Positions 45,346-55,605 of a stretch of DNA of 64,000 bases are shown one piece after another. The DNA is from Lineolata rhizophorae (lineage: Eukaryota; Ascomycota; Dothideomycetes; Lineolatales; Lineolataceae). The notes below the pieces were generated by a model, which made no database searches, was not told the origin of the DNA, and saw only the letters and a list, made by a program, of their open reading frames with translations. Made by a program: the position numbers and the translations under genes. The stretch's first letter is position 1; each line of letters begins with the position of its first letter. The stretch lies in the NCBI GenBank assembly GCA_010093515.1, contig MU001670.1:1342177-1406176 (forward strand), in the 5' to 3' direction.

Positions 45346-45537
45346 GCAGCATTTCTTCACTTTTAATCCCAGATCACCGATGGTTACTCGGCATCAATCA
45401 CGCGCGAATGCGGTGGGACATGGATGGCGTTTGACGGCAGGTTAGGTACTTTCAAAAACTAAAGCTTAGACTCAAGCGGATATGATCAAACGCGCCTTCA
45501 TGAATATTCGCCGTGGCCAACCTTTTTACGCTCCCAC

Positions 45538-47599
45538 TCAGTTTCCTACCGCGTCTCCAAGCCCTTGGAGGAAATTTGCGAGACCCCAAGCGCCGGGGTC
45601 GGGAATATCTTTCCAGTCTTCTCCCCCAACGTACACTGTTCTTCCCAAGCTGGCCTTCATACCTTTTGTCTTTGCTGCTCCTTCCATCGCTGCTTTTGCT
45701 CCTTCCTTCGTGCTCCCGGACTTGCTTAGGACCTCGACGAATGGTACCAGCGCATCCATAAGGGTTCGGTCGCCCGGTTGTGCAGGTGTATACTTGCCCA
45801 ACGCTTTTAGCGATGATTGGAGAGCTCGAGCCCAGACTTGAGATGTGATATTTGCTGGGGAAGTGGGAGACTCCACGTTTAACCCATGCGTCAACGAGTT
45901 CAGGAAAATCGCGTACAACGCGCCAGATGTGCCATCCATGGTTGTTTCAACAGCCTGGGTTATACGCGCGAGCAGAATGCTGGGGTCATCGGTGGGCTCT
46001 GTTGTTGAGAGGAGCTTCTGGATTGCTGTTGACGTGTTAGTAGATGGGTTTTGGAATGAAACGAAATTTTCGAGGAATCCCCATACCTTCGGCCCCACGT
46101 TTCAGCCCGATCCCACAATCTCCGTCTCCGACCATTGTGTCGTACTTCGTAACCTCCGGTTCGACGTTAATTAGTTTGCTTAGAGCAGTATCGAGAATTG
46201 TCTTCGATGTCGAAAAGTCAAGGCGCAGATTGCTGGGCTTCGCCTCGACATTTTGAATTTTGCTTGCCTCTTCACTGCTTGCAGCCTTTAAGTTCCACGT
46301 CTCACTTTTCACGGGAGCAGACCACCCAGTTACCTCCGCGGGCGCGTCCAACAATTCCAGCATACTCTTTCCGGGGCCCAAGCCCGTATCCGCGAGCTTA
46401 AGAAGAGTGATGGAGAACCCAAGGCCGTTCAAGCTAGTCATAAAGGTGCCCGAAATTATCCTCGCAGGATGGATTCCCCACGCCTCTTCCAATTGCTTCA
46501 CTACCTCGGCCGTTACACCACCCATTTCTAGGACGCTTACTCCTCCAAGGTTGTTGACCAGTAGGACCGTCTTGTCGTTGCTGCTCACTGAGAGGAAAGC
46601 ACGGTCGTTATCGGTTGGGTCGAGGAGTTGAGCAAGCATGGTGCACACCAGAGAGGGCAGGTCGGCGCTGTGCCGGCCAGATCCGGCCTCATTGTGAATT
46701 CCCATTCCGAGCTCCGCCTCATTTGCGGCAAGGGATGCCGTGAGATCGTCAGAAGCAGACCTACCCGGGACGTGGACGTGGGACAGTGATGCGCCAATCG
46801 AGACGAGATTGGACGCCGTGAGATTAGCAACATGAGCCACATCTTTCAAAGAAGCGCTACGCATTTCCATTTTTGTCAGTCTTGAGCGTGCCTTGTTCAT
46901 AGATAAATCATGATCGAGGACGTACCCAGTGGCTGCAAGGGCGCCAGAGATCTTATGCACCAACACTGTTCCTGCAATTCCTCGACGGCCAACCTTTCCG
47001 CCTTGCGATCTCCCTACACCAACATCGTCTGCGACGACAACCATTTCGACATCAATGCCAGTCGCCTTGGCTTTCTCGACAGCCATGCCGAAATTAAGCA
47101 CGTCTCCCTGTGGAGAAGTTAGAACAGAGTCCTGTATTAAACGGACAGGGCGTATCTGTAAAGATTTACCGTATAGTTCATCACGATAACAATCACCCCT
47201 TTTTCGCCGGGAACCCTTCCCAAGATGCACCGCCGGACTTGCTCCGCGCCCGGGCTAGCAAAAATGGTGCCTGCGACTGAGCCTGTGAGCAAACCACTTC
47301 CTACGAGAGCTGCAAAAGACGGCTCGTGGCCGCTGCCACCGCCGGAGACAAGAGACACGGCATTTTTGTGGGCATCGCCGCGCCGGTAAATGATCTTGTT
47401 CTCAGCATCGACGGCAGCAGAAGGGTTGGTGAGAGTCGCGGCGCGGAGAGCGGTCGAAACGAGATGAACAGGATCGTTGATGAAGTGCTTTGCTAGAGCT
47501 TGCTGTCAGAAAAATGGTTTCAAGCTCTTCGTGGTTGCTCCTGTAGAATTGACAACAAGGAGAAGGGCTTCAGTTGGGTCGAACTAGCTTACACGACAT
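45538..47599 (-). CDS. Dihydroxyacetone kinase
   Basis: ATP-dependent DhaKL-type kinase phosphorylating dihydroxyacetone (and glyceraldehyde) in cytosolic glycerol or methanol metabolism; 589 residues. Minus-strand exons: 47593-47599 (7 nt), 47170-47492, 46926-47107, 46087-46856 and 45538-46025. The spliced start is MSSKHFINDPVHLVSTALRA, exactly family-like. DhaK domain: SLVSGGGSGHEPSFAALVG, IVIVMNYTGDVLNFGMAVEK, VADDVGVG, and GASLSHVHVPGR containing the His that binds the substrate covalently. DhaL domain (about 400-589): MVGDGDCGIGLKRGAEA, which holds the Mg-ADP-binding Asp residues, then DGTSGALYAIFLNSL and ALGKYTPAQPGDRTLMDAL. Length is normal for fungal DAK1/DAK2. The seven-base coding first exon is unusual but needed to supply the start. 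Confidence 0.94.
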
Positions 47600-48530
47600 G
47601 CCGGCGACCTTCGGCGTGGACGCTGTCACTTTGCACGCACTGATTGTTGAAACCGCAACGTGAAGCGTTTCTTGGAAGGCGCCTAACGCAGAATGATATC
47701 CGTCGACTACTAGAGTACACGTTAATGCGCAGAAACAAGTCTCTTCCGAAACGCCGCTGGCGTGGCCATGTGGTCCTCCCTCCGCAATAGCTTCGGACCG
47801 GACTTTGGTGGGGCAATCCGCTCGTGCGGGGGGGGAATCTGCGGGGCAGCTCTGGCAAGTAGCATGATGCCATGGCGGGGTCCCGGCAAAAGACACTGTT
47901 CTACCGTGCATGACTTCGCGCCATCATTTGGGCCAATTTTCGATTCCACATTGAGCGACGTGAAGACAGGGGTCTCGAAGATGTTGAAAAAAGGCTCCGT
48001 ATAACCTCGAGCTAGTTGGATGACATTGAAGGATATGGATCATAATGTTTCAGGATGCTACTCGAGTCTCGCAAGTGTTGTCCTGAGCTTACGTTCTGAA
48101 GCAGGGTAGTATAATAGAACTGGCTACATACGTTCAGACGCAGGTTAGTAGCAAGCGGAACCAACTTAGTCAATATGACCATTGTAAGGCTCTCAACTTC
48201 AAGACTCGTGAACTTAGCTATCATTAGATTATATAAGTTACTACGTGAATGGAGCTGCGTGACTGATGTCGAGTAGGAACTACGTGATTGGATAGTGTAG
48301 CTAGTTCAAGATTCTAGCCACGAGCCAACCAATGATCTGATTGCATTTTACACCTGCCTCGAGCAAATTGCAAATTACCTTATTGACAGCGGACCACTGC
48401 ACGGTCATATTTTAGCAAATGACACCTACGGAGCATTGGTATAGTGACCAAACCAATCTGTCTATTACTAGAGAGCAACTACGTGACTAGAAAACCGAAG
48501 CTTGGAATACTAGCACCAAATCAATGCTCC

Positions 48531-48722
48531 CTATGCTGCGTGCTCCTGTGCTTTGTATACTCCTGTGCCCTGCATGCTTATCTCTATGCTATGCTGCGTG
48601 CTACCTGTGCTATCTGAGCGCGGTATTAACCACCGCACAGTTCAAATTTTAGTAGTCGAGTGAAGCGAAGCGGGGCCCTGCGAGCGATGCGAGCAGCGAA
48701 GGAGGGCCGAAGGCCGACCTCG
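48531..48722. repeat. Degenerate direct repeats and a GC-rich islet
   Basis: Two imperfect copies of a ~22-bp TATGCTGCGTGCT-type unit lie 61 bp apart. They are followed by a ~65-bp GC islet with GAAGCGAAGCGG, GCGAGCGATGCGAGC and GGCCGAAGGCC segments, in a sharply AT-rich setting. Origin unknown. Confidence 0.5.
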
Positions 48723-49435
48723 TATATGCAATAGTTCGACAGATCTGAGGGCTATATGCGCTACTTCAATCTACTAAGCGTCTATTCGGTGTTCAATTCT
48801 AGGGCTTGCGAGCACACGTCTGTTTCTCTGAATACGACCGTGCTATGGATTCTAGAAATGGAAGTGCGCAATTATTTCTAAGCTACGTGCGGAGTTCTCA
48901 ACATCCTCGGCATCTCGGGCAACCAACCAGGGTGTTGCATGAGCATCAGCCTCGGTACATAATACGTCCTTCTATTAGAAGCTTTGACCAGAAACTTGAG
49001 ACTCTTGGACCGCCTCACAAACTAACAAGCTTATTCATGATACGAACTGGTTATGTTCCGAAGCGGTTATTTCACCGGTTCCCCCTGCAGAATTTCTAGA
49101 ACCAGAGCCAGTAGTGAATTATTGCCAGGTGGAACCGTGGAACAGCGTGTCTTCATACACTTGTGCTTTCCCGCTTACACTGACAAGTGTCTGCTAGAAG
49201 TGCGTTTCTCTCAGATTGAAAAAGAAGTTGATCCTGAAAGACTCATTGTTACCCTTACGGCCGTGGGATACAAGATCCTCTACGCGGTGTCCCGATTTAG
49301 CGGCCCGGTCTGCGGACCCAAAATGACAAAATCTGTAAGATTGTACATTTCCTGTATTGTCACGGTGTGATCGTTTCGCTCCGTACTTATTTGATTTTGG
49401 TGTGCCATTCCTTGTGCGCATCTTGCCACTGCTTC

Positions 49436-49444
49436 TATATAAAT
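49436..49444 (+). promoter_or_regulatory. TATA box of the acyl-CoA ligase gene
   Basis: TATATAAAT about 92-100 bp before the start codon, the best TATA element in the window. Confidence 0.6.
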
Positions 49445-49535
49445 AGACTTCTCTTCGTGCCGAACTGTCTTATAACTGAATTTCAGTAGGATTCGAATAG
49501 CACTTGCGGATAGTACCTAACCACACTCACCCACC

Positions 49536-51392
49536 ATGCCATACCGTTCCCGGTGGATCATCGACATTCCCAATGTCACCCTCCCTACCTACATTTTCAC
49601 TTCACCGAACGCCCCGCTTCCTGCAACTCCTCTCCTAATTGACGCGAATCGTCCCGATACGCACTACCTGAGCCTCTCCACGTACCGCCTTTGGTCGCAA
49701 CGTCTTGCCGCCGGCCTCCGGGCCGCTGGCCTGCAGCCAGGCGACCGCGTGCTACTCTTCTCAGGCAATACCATCTTCTTCCCTGTCGTGGTCCTTGGCC
49801 TCAGCATGGCAGGCGGTGTCTTTACGGGTGCAAACCCGACATACGTAGCACGCGAGTTAGCTTACCAGCTCTCGGATTCTGAGGCGCGCTTCCTGATCGC
49901 GTCTGAAGAGAGCCTGGATGTGGCGCTCGAAGCGGCGAGCATAGCGGGAGTGGGAAAGGACCGCGTGTTCGTATTTGATGACGGGACCCAAACGCTCGAG
50001 GGACGAGGCGAAGACGACATCAAGCGCGGGGTACGTCACTGGAGCGTGCTTCTCGCGGACGAGGAGACGGGGCGACGCTTCGAGTGGGAGGATGACGGGT
50101 CCGAGGAGGTTGTGAATCGCACCATTGCATTGAATTACAGCTCTGGTACGACGGGCCTGCCTAAGGGCGTCATGATCTCGCACCGCAATTACGTGGCCAA
50201 CACCATGCAGTCCATACAATTCTCTGAGCAAAACCCGGACTATGAGGCCAAGTTGGCGCGTAGCCGCTTGCTCTGCTTCTTGCCTATGTACCACGCCATG
50301 GCGCAGGCTAGCTTTGTCGTCTGGAAACCGCGTTGCCGCGTCCCCTGCTATATCATGCCAAAGTTCGACTTCATCCAGATGCTGCAGAATTTAGAGCGCT
50401 TCCGCGTCACGGAGCTGGCCGTCGCCCCCCCGATCGCGGTAGCGTTGGTCAAGCACCCGGCAACGCGCAAGTACAACCTGAGCAGCATCGAGTCGATTGG
50501 TTCAGGTGCGGCGCCACTGGGTCGCGAAATCTGCGCGGAACTCGAGCGGATGTGGCCGGAAGGAAGAATCAATGTCAAACAGGGCTGGGGTATGACCGAG
50601 CTTACCTGCATGGGAACCAATTGGGATCCCACGCAGTATTCGGGATCCTACAGCGTTGGCGAACTAGCTGCCAATTGCGAGGCCAAAATCGCAGTGGACG
50701 ATGAAGGCAAGATTGAGGCATCGACAGACGAGCGTGGAGAGATCTGGTTTCGAGGACCGAATGTGATGAAGGGATATTGGAAGAAACCAGAGGCAACGAG
50801 GGAGACAATCTCGCCAGATGGTTGGTTGAAGACGGGTGACATTGCGTTCGTCGACGAGAATGGGAAGTTTTACATCGTCGACAGGAAGAAGGTGAGTGAT
50901 TACTGCTGCATTCACATCCCACAAGCCGCTAACACTGGATACGAAAGGAACTTATCAAAGTGAAAGGACTCCAAGTAGCGCCAGCAGAGTTGGAGGCGTT
51001 GCTACTAGAGCACCCTGGCGTGGCAGACGCGGCTGTGATTGGGGTGAATTCGTGAGTATTCTCAGTCAATATGAACAACTACGTGGTACATACTGACACA
51101 CGGATAGAGAACGAGAAGGGGAAGTCCCAAGGGCGTATGTTGTACGTAGTGAGGGGTCATTGGCATCAGCCGAAGAGATTATAGCATTCTTGGACAGCAA
51201 AGTGTCACGCCCAAAACGGCTTGCGGGAGGAGTGAAGTTCCTCGAGGCCATTCCTAAAAATCCGGTGAGTCATTTCTATTATGATAAATTGGCACATAAT
51301 GTCGTGCTAATCACTTGAAGTCCGGTAAAATTCAACGTCAGAAACTGCGCGAAATGGTGAAGGCAGAGAGCGGAACGAAGGCTAGATTGTAG
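49536..51392 (+). CDS. 4-coumarate:CoA-ligase-like acyl-CoA synthetase, likely peroxisomal
   Basis: Adenylate-forming enzyme activating an aryl or fatty acid to its CoA thioester, 562 residues. Exons: 49536-50891, 50948-51051, 51108-51264 and 51321-51392. Core motifs: [16 protein letters not shown] (P-loop, about 201-216), [15 protein letters not shown] (A5), [31 protein letters not shown] and [20 protein letters not shown] (hinge, completed across intron 1). The catalytic Lys is in [13 protein letters not shown], completed across intron 3. The last three residues are ARL, which fits a peroxisomal PTS1 signal and matches fungal 4CL-like enzymes of side-chain or fatty-acid metabolism. The substrate cannot be read from the sequence. 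A strong TATA box precedes it. Confidence 0.93.
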
Positions 51393-51859
51393 ACAGGTGT
51401 CTAGATTCTAGCTATAAACAAGGTTAGCTTCCCATTATGATAGGAAGCAATATTGCTGGTTGGGAAGAAGGCTCCAGCAAAAACTAAGCTACGAGATTCT
51501 CTTAGAATTTATCGAGCTGGTACGACTAGTCTATTAGTGGGACCTGAATTCAAATAGACCGAACTCGACATAAGGGTCACAACGCAATCCAGTTATCTTT
51601 GGCACATGGTTCCTTTATGACCGAGAGTGTGGGAAATTTGAACGGAGCGTTACAACTCATACGGCGTTGTCCCGCGATTCAGTGCCGTGCCTCAAGGCAT
51701 CCGGTCTCGAAATCGGGATGCCAGTAAGGCATCTATACTCGGTAATATGTCGTGGAATATGTACAAGCTGTAGCGAAGACGCGGCTTCCACGGCCCATTT
51801 GCGGGCGGTAGTCGACCGCGCCCATCCGGACACCTCCGTATCAGCACTCTCCGTGGCAC
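51393..51859. other. Convergent intergenic, no gene recognised
   Basis: About 470 bp between the ends of the acyl-CoA ligase and NDUFB7 genes, presumably both 3' UTRs. Nothing else seen. Confidence 0.55.
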
Positions 51860-52252
51860 TCAATTGCTTCTTGCGCCATTCTTAGCTGCCCTAATCTCTT
51901 CCATCTTCGCAACGCGTTTCTTAAACTCCTCGTATTGGCATTTCTCGTAGCTATGTCGCTCATTCTGCGGACCCTCACTCAGCATTGTTCGACTTGATTT
52001 CCCCCGCTGGTGTGGTAGTGGAGGGGCTTCGTACCTCGCATTTCCAGGGCAGGTAGTATTCTTCAACGCGACAGCGGTTGAGAGGAATGAGCAGATGGGC
52101 ACAGCTATCACGATAGGCTAACGGAAGCTTGGCGGCCGACATCTCTTCCCGCGAAGCAGCTGGTGCGAAGTTAGCGCATCGGTCTTGCAAAGGCGAATTG
52201 AGGACGGAGAGCGCTTCTTACGGCCCGCCGGGGCATCGTGAGCGCCGGCCAT
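51860..52252 (-). CDS. Complex I subunit NDUFB7 (B18)
   Basis: Accessory subunit of mitochondrial NADH:ubiquinone oxidoreductase on the intermembrane-space side. Minus-strand exons: 52222-52252, 52035-52159 and 51860-51964, giving 86 residues. The spliced protein starts MAGAHDAPAGPAASREEMSA and continues AKLPLAYRDSCAHLLIPLNR, CRVEEYYLPWKCENERHSYE, KCQYEEFKKRVAKMEEIRAA and KNGARSN. The twin CX9C pattern is exact: C-AHLLIPLNR-C and C-ENERHSYEK-C, the second completed across the last intron. Import through the Mia40 relay is therefore expected. No long frame shows the whole gene; it must be spliced. It is divergent from the MBP1-like gene. Confidence 0.95.
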
Positions 52253-52557
52253 AGTCACTGAATTCGGCTAGCAGCAGAAGGGTGAGCAGAGAAGTATTGC
52301 GGTGCAGCTCGCGCCCCAGTTGATATGCACCTAGACTGTGTGGCAATGGAGCTGTGGTGGTTTGCCAGAGCGCCGGGGCCCGGAGCCGGCGAGCCCCGAG
52401 CCCCCGCGAGCCGAAACGGGCGAGGCTTGGCCTCGCAGGCAGCGCGAAACGCCCGAGGCTCGACGCGGTCGCACGTCGTCCGGGCTCAAAGCGCGTCGCC
52501 CACGATCCGCTACTCCAGCCGCACACGCGTGTGAATGCCTGTCGGAGCTCGCCCGCC
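52253..52557. promoter_or_regulatory. Shared divergent promoter of NDUFB7 and MBP1-like gene
   Basis: 305 bp between start codons on opposite strands, GC-rich in the centre. It contains an MCB palindrome close to the MBP1-like start. Confidence 0.55.
52522..52533. promoter_or_regulatory. MCB-type palindrome CACACGCGTGTG
   Basis: A perfect 12-bp palindrome with the MluI cell-cycle box core ACGCGT (52525-52530), 25 bp before the ATG of the APSES/MBF gene. In yeasts MCB boxes are bound by MBF, so autoregulation is possible. It may lie in the 5' UTR. Confidence 0.5.
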
Positions 52558-54997
52558 ATGAGCATCTACTCGGCAACCTACAGCAATGTGAGTAGCTCCC
52601 AGCTTTTTTGCGCGCTTCAACACCGCGGCTACGCGCGCATCACGTCGCCCATGAGGCGTCGCGCGACATGGCCTATCGCGGGCGCTACCGTCCCCTCCAC
52701 CGCCATATTGGTCGCTGGCGTGCCACTTCGTCCCTAACTTCGTCGCGATGCCTTTTGCAGGTGCCCGTCTACGAGTTCAACGTCGGGGGCAACCATGTCA
52801 TGCGCCGACGTGCCGACGACTGGATCAACGCAACCCACATTCTCAAGGTAGCCGATTATGACAAGCCTGCCCGTACCCGTATTCTCGAGCGCGAAGTCCA
52901 GAAAGGCGTGCATGAGAAGGTCCAAGGTGGCTATGGCAAGTATCAGGGTACATGGATCCCGCTCGAGGATGGTCGCGATCTTGCCGATCGGCTGGGCGTC
53001 CTCAGCAAGCTTCTGCCCATCTTCGACTTCGTCCCAGGCCCCGACAGCCCACCACCGGCGCCCAAGCATGCCACTGCCGTCTCCTCCAGGCCGAGAGCAC
53101 CTAGGCAGAGTGCAGCCGCGGCGGCGAGAATACCTGGTACGTTCATACAGTATCATCTTCCCGGCTAGAGCGCGACAGTTTGCTTACGCTGTCCGTAGCA
53201 CCAGTTCAGTACGAAGACGAAAAGTTCGAAAACGGCAGCACGCAATTTTCGGAGCACATTGAGGAGGCCACCCCCGACAATATTACCATCGTGTCTGATT
53301 CGGTCGTCGAGGATCCGGACATGCTTAACGCCACGCAATATTCCCATGCCTCGCGCAAGCGGAAGCGTGGCCAGGCCGCGGTGGATATTATGTCGCAACA
53401 GGACCATGAATACCAAATGTGGGCAGATTCGCTGCTTGATTACTTTATGCTGCTTGAGTCCGACGATCGCTTTCCGTCAGCCCCAGAGCCGCCGCCGAAT
53501 ACCAACCTAGACAAACCCATCGACGACAAGGGACATACAGCGATGCATTGGGCAGCCGCAATGGGCGACGTTGGGGTCGTTAGGGACCTGATCAATCGCG
53601 GAGCACGTATTGATTGCCCGTCGAACAATCTGGAGACTCCACTTATGCGTGCTGTCATGTTCACCAACAACTTCGACAAGCAAACCATGACCAAGATGAT
53701 CACGATCCTACAACCGACTGTCGTCAAGACTGACTGGTTCGGTAGCACCGTCTTCCACCACATAGCTGCAACGACATCGTCCAAGAACAAATTTCTATGC
53801 GCGCGCTACTATTTTGACTGCATCATCGCCAAGCTAGCGGAAACCTGGATTCCGGACGAAATCACTCGTCTGCTAAACGCGCAAGATAAGAATGGCGACA
53901 CGGCTATCATGATTGCAGCGCGCAATGGCGCTCGCAAATGTGTCCGTGCGCTCTTAGGTCGTAGTGTAGCTCTCGATGTCCCAAATATCAGGGGTGAGAC
54001 TGCCGACGACTTGATCCGCGAGCTCAACGCCCGTCGGCGGGAAGGTCATGCCGTACGTGCACGTCAGGCCTCCTCATCTCCATTCGCACCCATAGAACCG
54101 CCCTTGCACAACCGGGTTGCTGGATTCGGCATCAACGGCGACCTCAACCACCATCCAACCCTGTCCGGCGGCGAGAGTGGTGTGGTCGGGCCGTCCGCGT
54201 TCTTCGACGGGCTTCAAGCTGCAGCGTCAGGTACGTCGCAGCAGCCACCATCGTACCGATCCGCAACCGCCGCTACGCTCATGAGCAAGCTAGCGCCGAC
54301 TCTGCTCGAGAAGTGCCAGGCGCTAGCAGGCGCGTACGAAGCAGAGCTCGAGGAGAAGGACGTCGAGGCTGCCGAAGCCGCGCGTGTCGCTCGCAAGCGC
54401 CAGGCCGAACTCGATGCTGTGAGGCGTCAGATCGCGGAGCTTGCGGCGCTAGATGGGTCAAGAGATAGTGGCTTGAGCGAGGGCGGGATAATGGGGGGTG
54501 GGGATACCATGGAAAGCGTGGTGGATGGCATGGGTGGCGACCTCGCGGTTCAGGCGCAGGGGGGCCGCGACGACGGATTGGACTCCGAGCTCGCTGCGGC
54601 CGAGGCGGAGGCGGCCGCCCTGATCGAGTTCGAGCAGAGCATCGAGCTCGCCAAGTTGATAGCTAAGGAGGAAGCGTCTCCATCACCTTCGGCCGCCGGT
54701 GCTGACAAGGCGTCTTCTCCGACGGGCTCGTCGCAGCAGGACTCGAACGATCCGGCGACGCTGCTGCCCTTAGTGGCGGCTTTGTTCCGCGCCCAGCAGG
54801 AGCGGCGTGATCTCGTGCGCGAAGTTGTGCGCAACTTGAGTGCGGCTGGTATGGGTCAGCGGCAGGCAGAGTACAAGAGATTGATCACAGGCGCGCTAGG
54901 CGTGCGTGAGGCAGACGTCGAGGGCATGCTACCAGAGATATTAATGGAACTGGAAGAAGCGAGAGAGAGGGAGGGGGTGGAGGGCGGCCTTGCTTAG
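52558..54997 (+). CDS. APSES transcription factor, MBP1/Res-type MBF subunit
   Basis: DNA-binding subunit of the MBF complex driving G1/S genes, 734 residues. Exons: 52558-52587, 52761-53136 and 53199-54997. The KilA-N/APSES domain occupies about residues 5-110: [55 protein letters not shown] and [15 protein letters not shown] basic patch [10 protein letters not shown] (about 185-195) is a nuclear signal. Ankyrin repeats begin near [20 protein letters not shown] (about 245) and [20 protein letters not shown] (about 362). A long coiled coil (about 425-490) has the helix-forming [20 protein letters not shown], followed by acidic, Gly-rich and C-terminal helical parts for pairing with the Swi6-like partner. 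Layout and length are those of fungal MBP1/Res proteins. The 30-nt first exon supplies the start. Confidence 0.94.
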
Positions 54998-55605
54998 TGG
55001 TGTATAAGGCGAGGCATGCGGAAAGTGTAGGAGTAGGTCATTTGCACGGCAATTGTTCCGGCCTATCTGAACTGGGACCCAACAGCAACATCGTGCCGTA
55101 CTTTTCCTTGGCTAGTTGTCAAGGTGGTGTACCAATCATCGCAGTGTTTATTGCTTAGTGTATAGTATAAGTGAAATTCTATCAAATTCGAAAGTATCCT
55201 GTGTTATTTTGATTATGTCCACTAGATTTAGCCCGAGCATTCTGGCTCAGGATTTGGGTACGTCCGCATTAATTCTCGTAGTGTCCTCATTGTGGAGATT
55301 ACAATACGTACGAACATGTTTGAATTTTACTATCTAATTTATAAAGCTATCAATATTTTGACGACTAGAAGGAACCTTTGAATGTGCCGGGTGAGTTTGG
55401 TTTCACGCTCGGCGCCCAGACAGCTACTCAGCCGCATTCCCCCCTAGAGGGGTTCAAGCCGCAGCTAATGGCTGCGGCTTCGTTAGGCACTCTCCATGCT
55501 CCCAGCAGCCTCGTTCATTAACATAGCAGGCTTTTCCTTTGAGCTATACACTTTCTTTTTCGCTGACCCTTTTTCCCTATAGCCGATGTAGACCCCGCTT
55601 TCGCA
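54998..55605. other. Intergenic with two hairpins near its end
   Basis: AT-rich 55000-55380, then GC-rich. It holds a CCCCTAGAGGGG palindrome (55441-55452) and a 9-bp-stem hairpin directly after it. Confidence 0.55.
55441..55480. other. Two adjacent inverted repeats upstream of the STAND-like gene
   Basis: The palindrome CCCCTAGAGGGG is followed at 55456-55480 by arms AAGCCGCAG and CTGCGGCTT around a 7-nt loop (CTAATGG). They lie 125-165 bp before the next start codon and could be protein-binding sites or form a leader hairpin. Confidence 0.6.

Larger units (their letters stand above)
47600..49535. other. AT-rich intergenic with degenerate repeats
   Basis: No supported gene. From 48230 to 48490 variants of CTACGTGA recur. 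At 48531 and 48592 near-copies of ATGCTGCGTGCT(A)CCTGTGCT occur. At about 48657-48722 there is a short GC-rich island built of AAGCGAAGCGG and GCGAGC-type units. The final 100 bp contain the TATA box of the acyl-CoA ligase gene. Confidence 0.5.
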
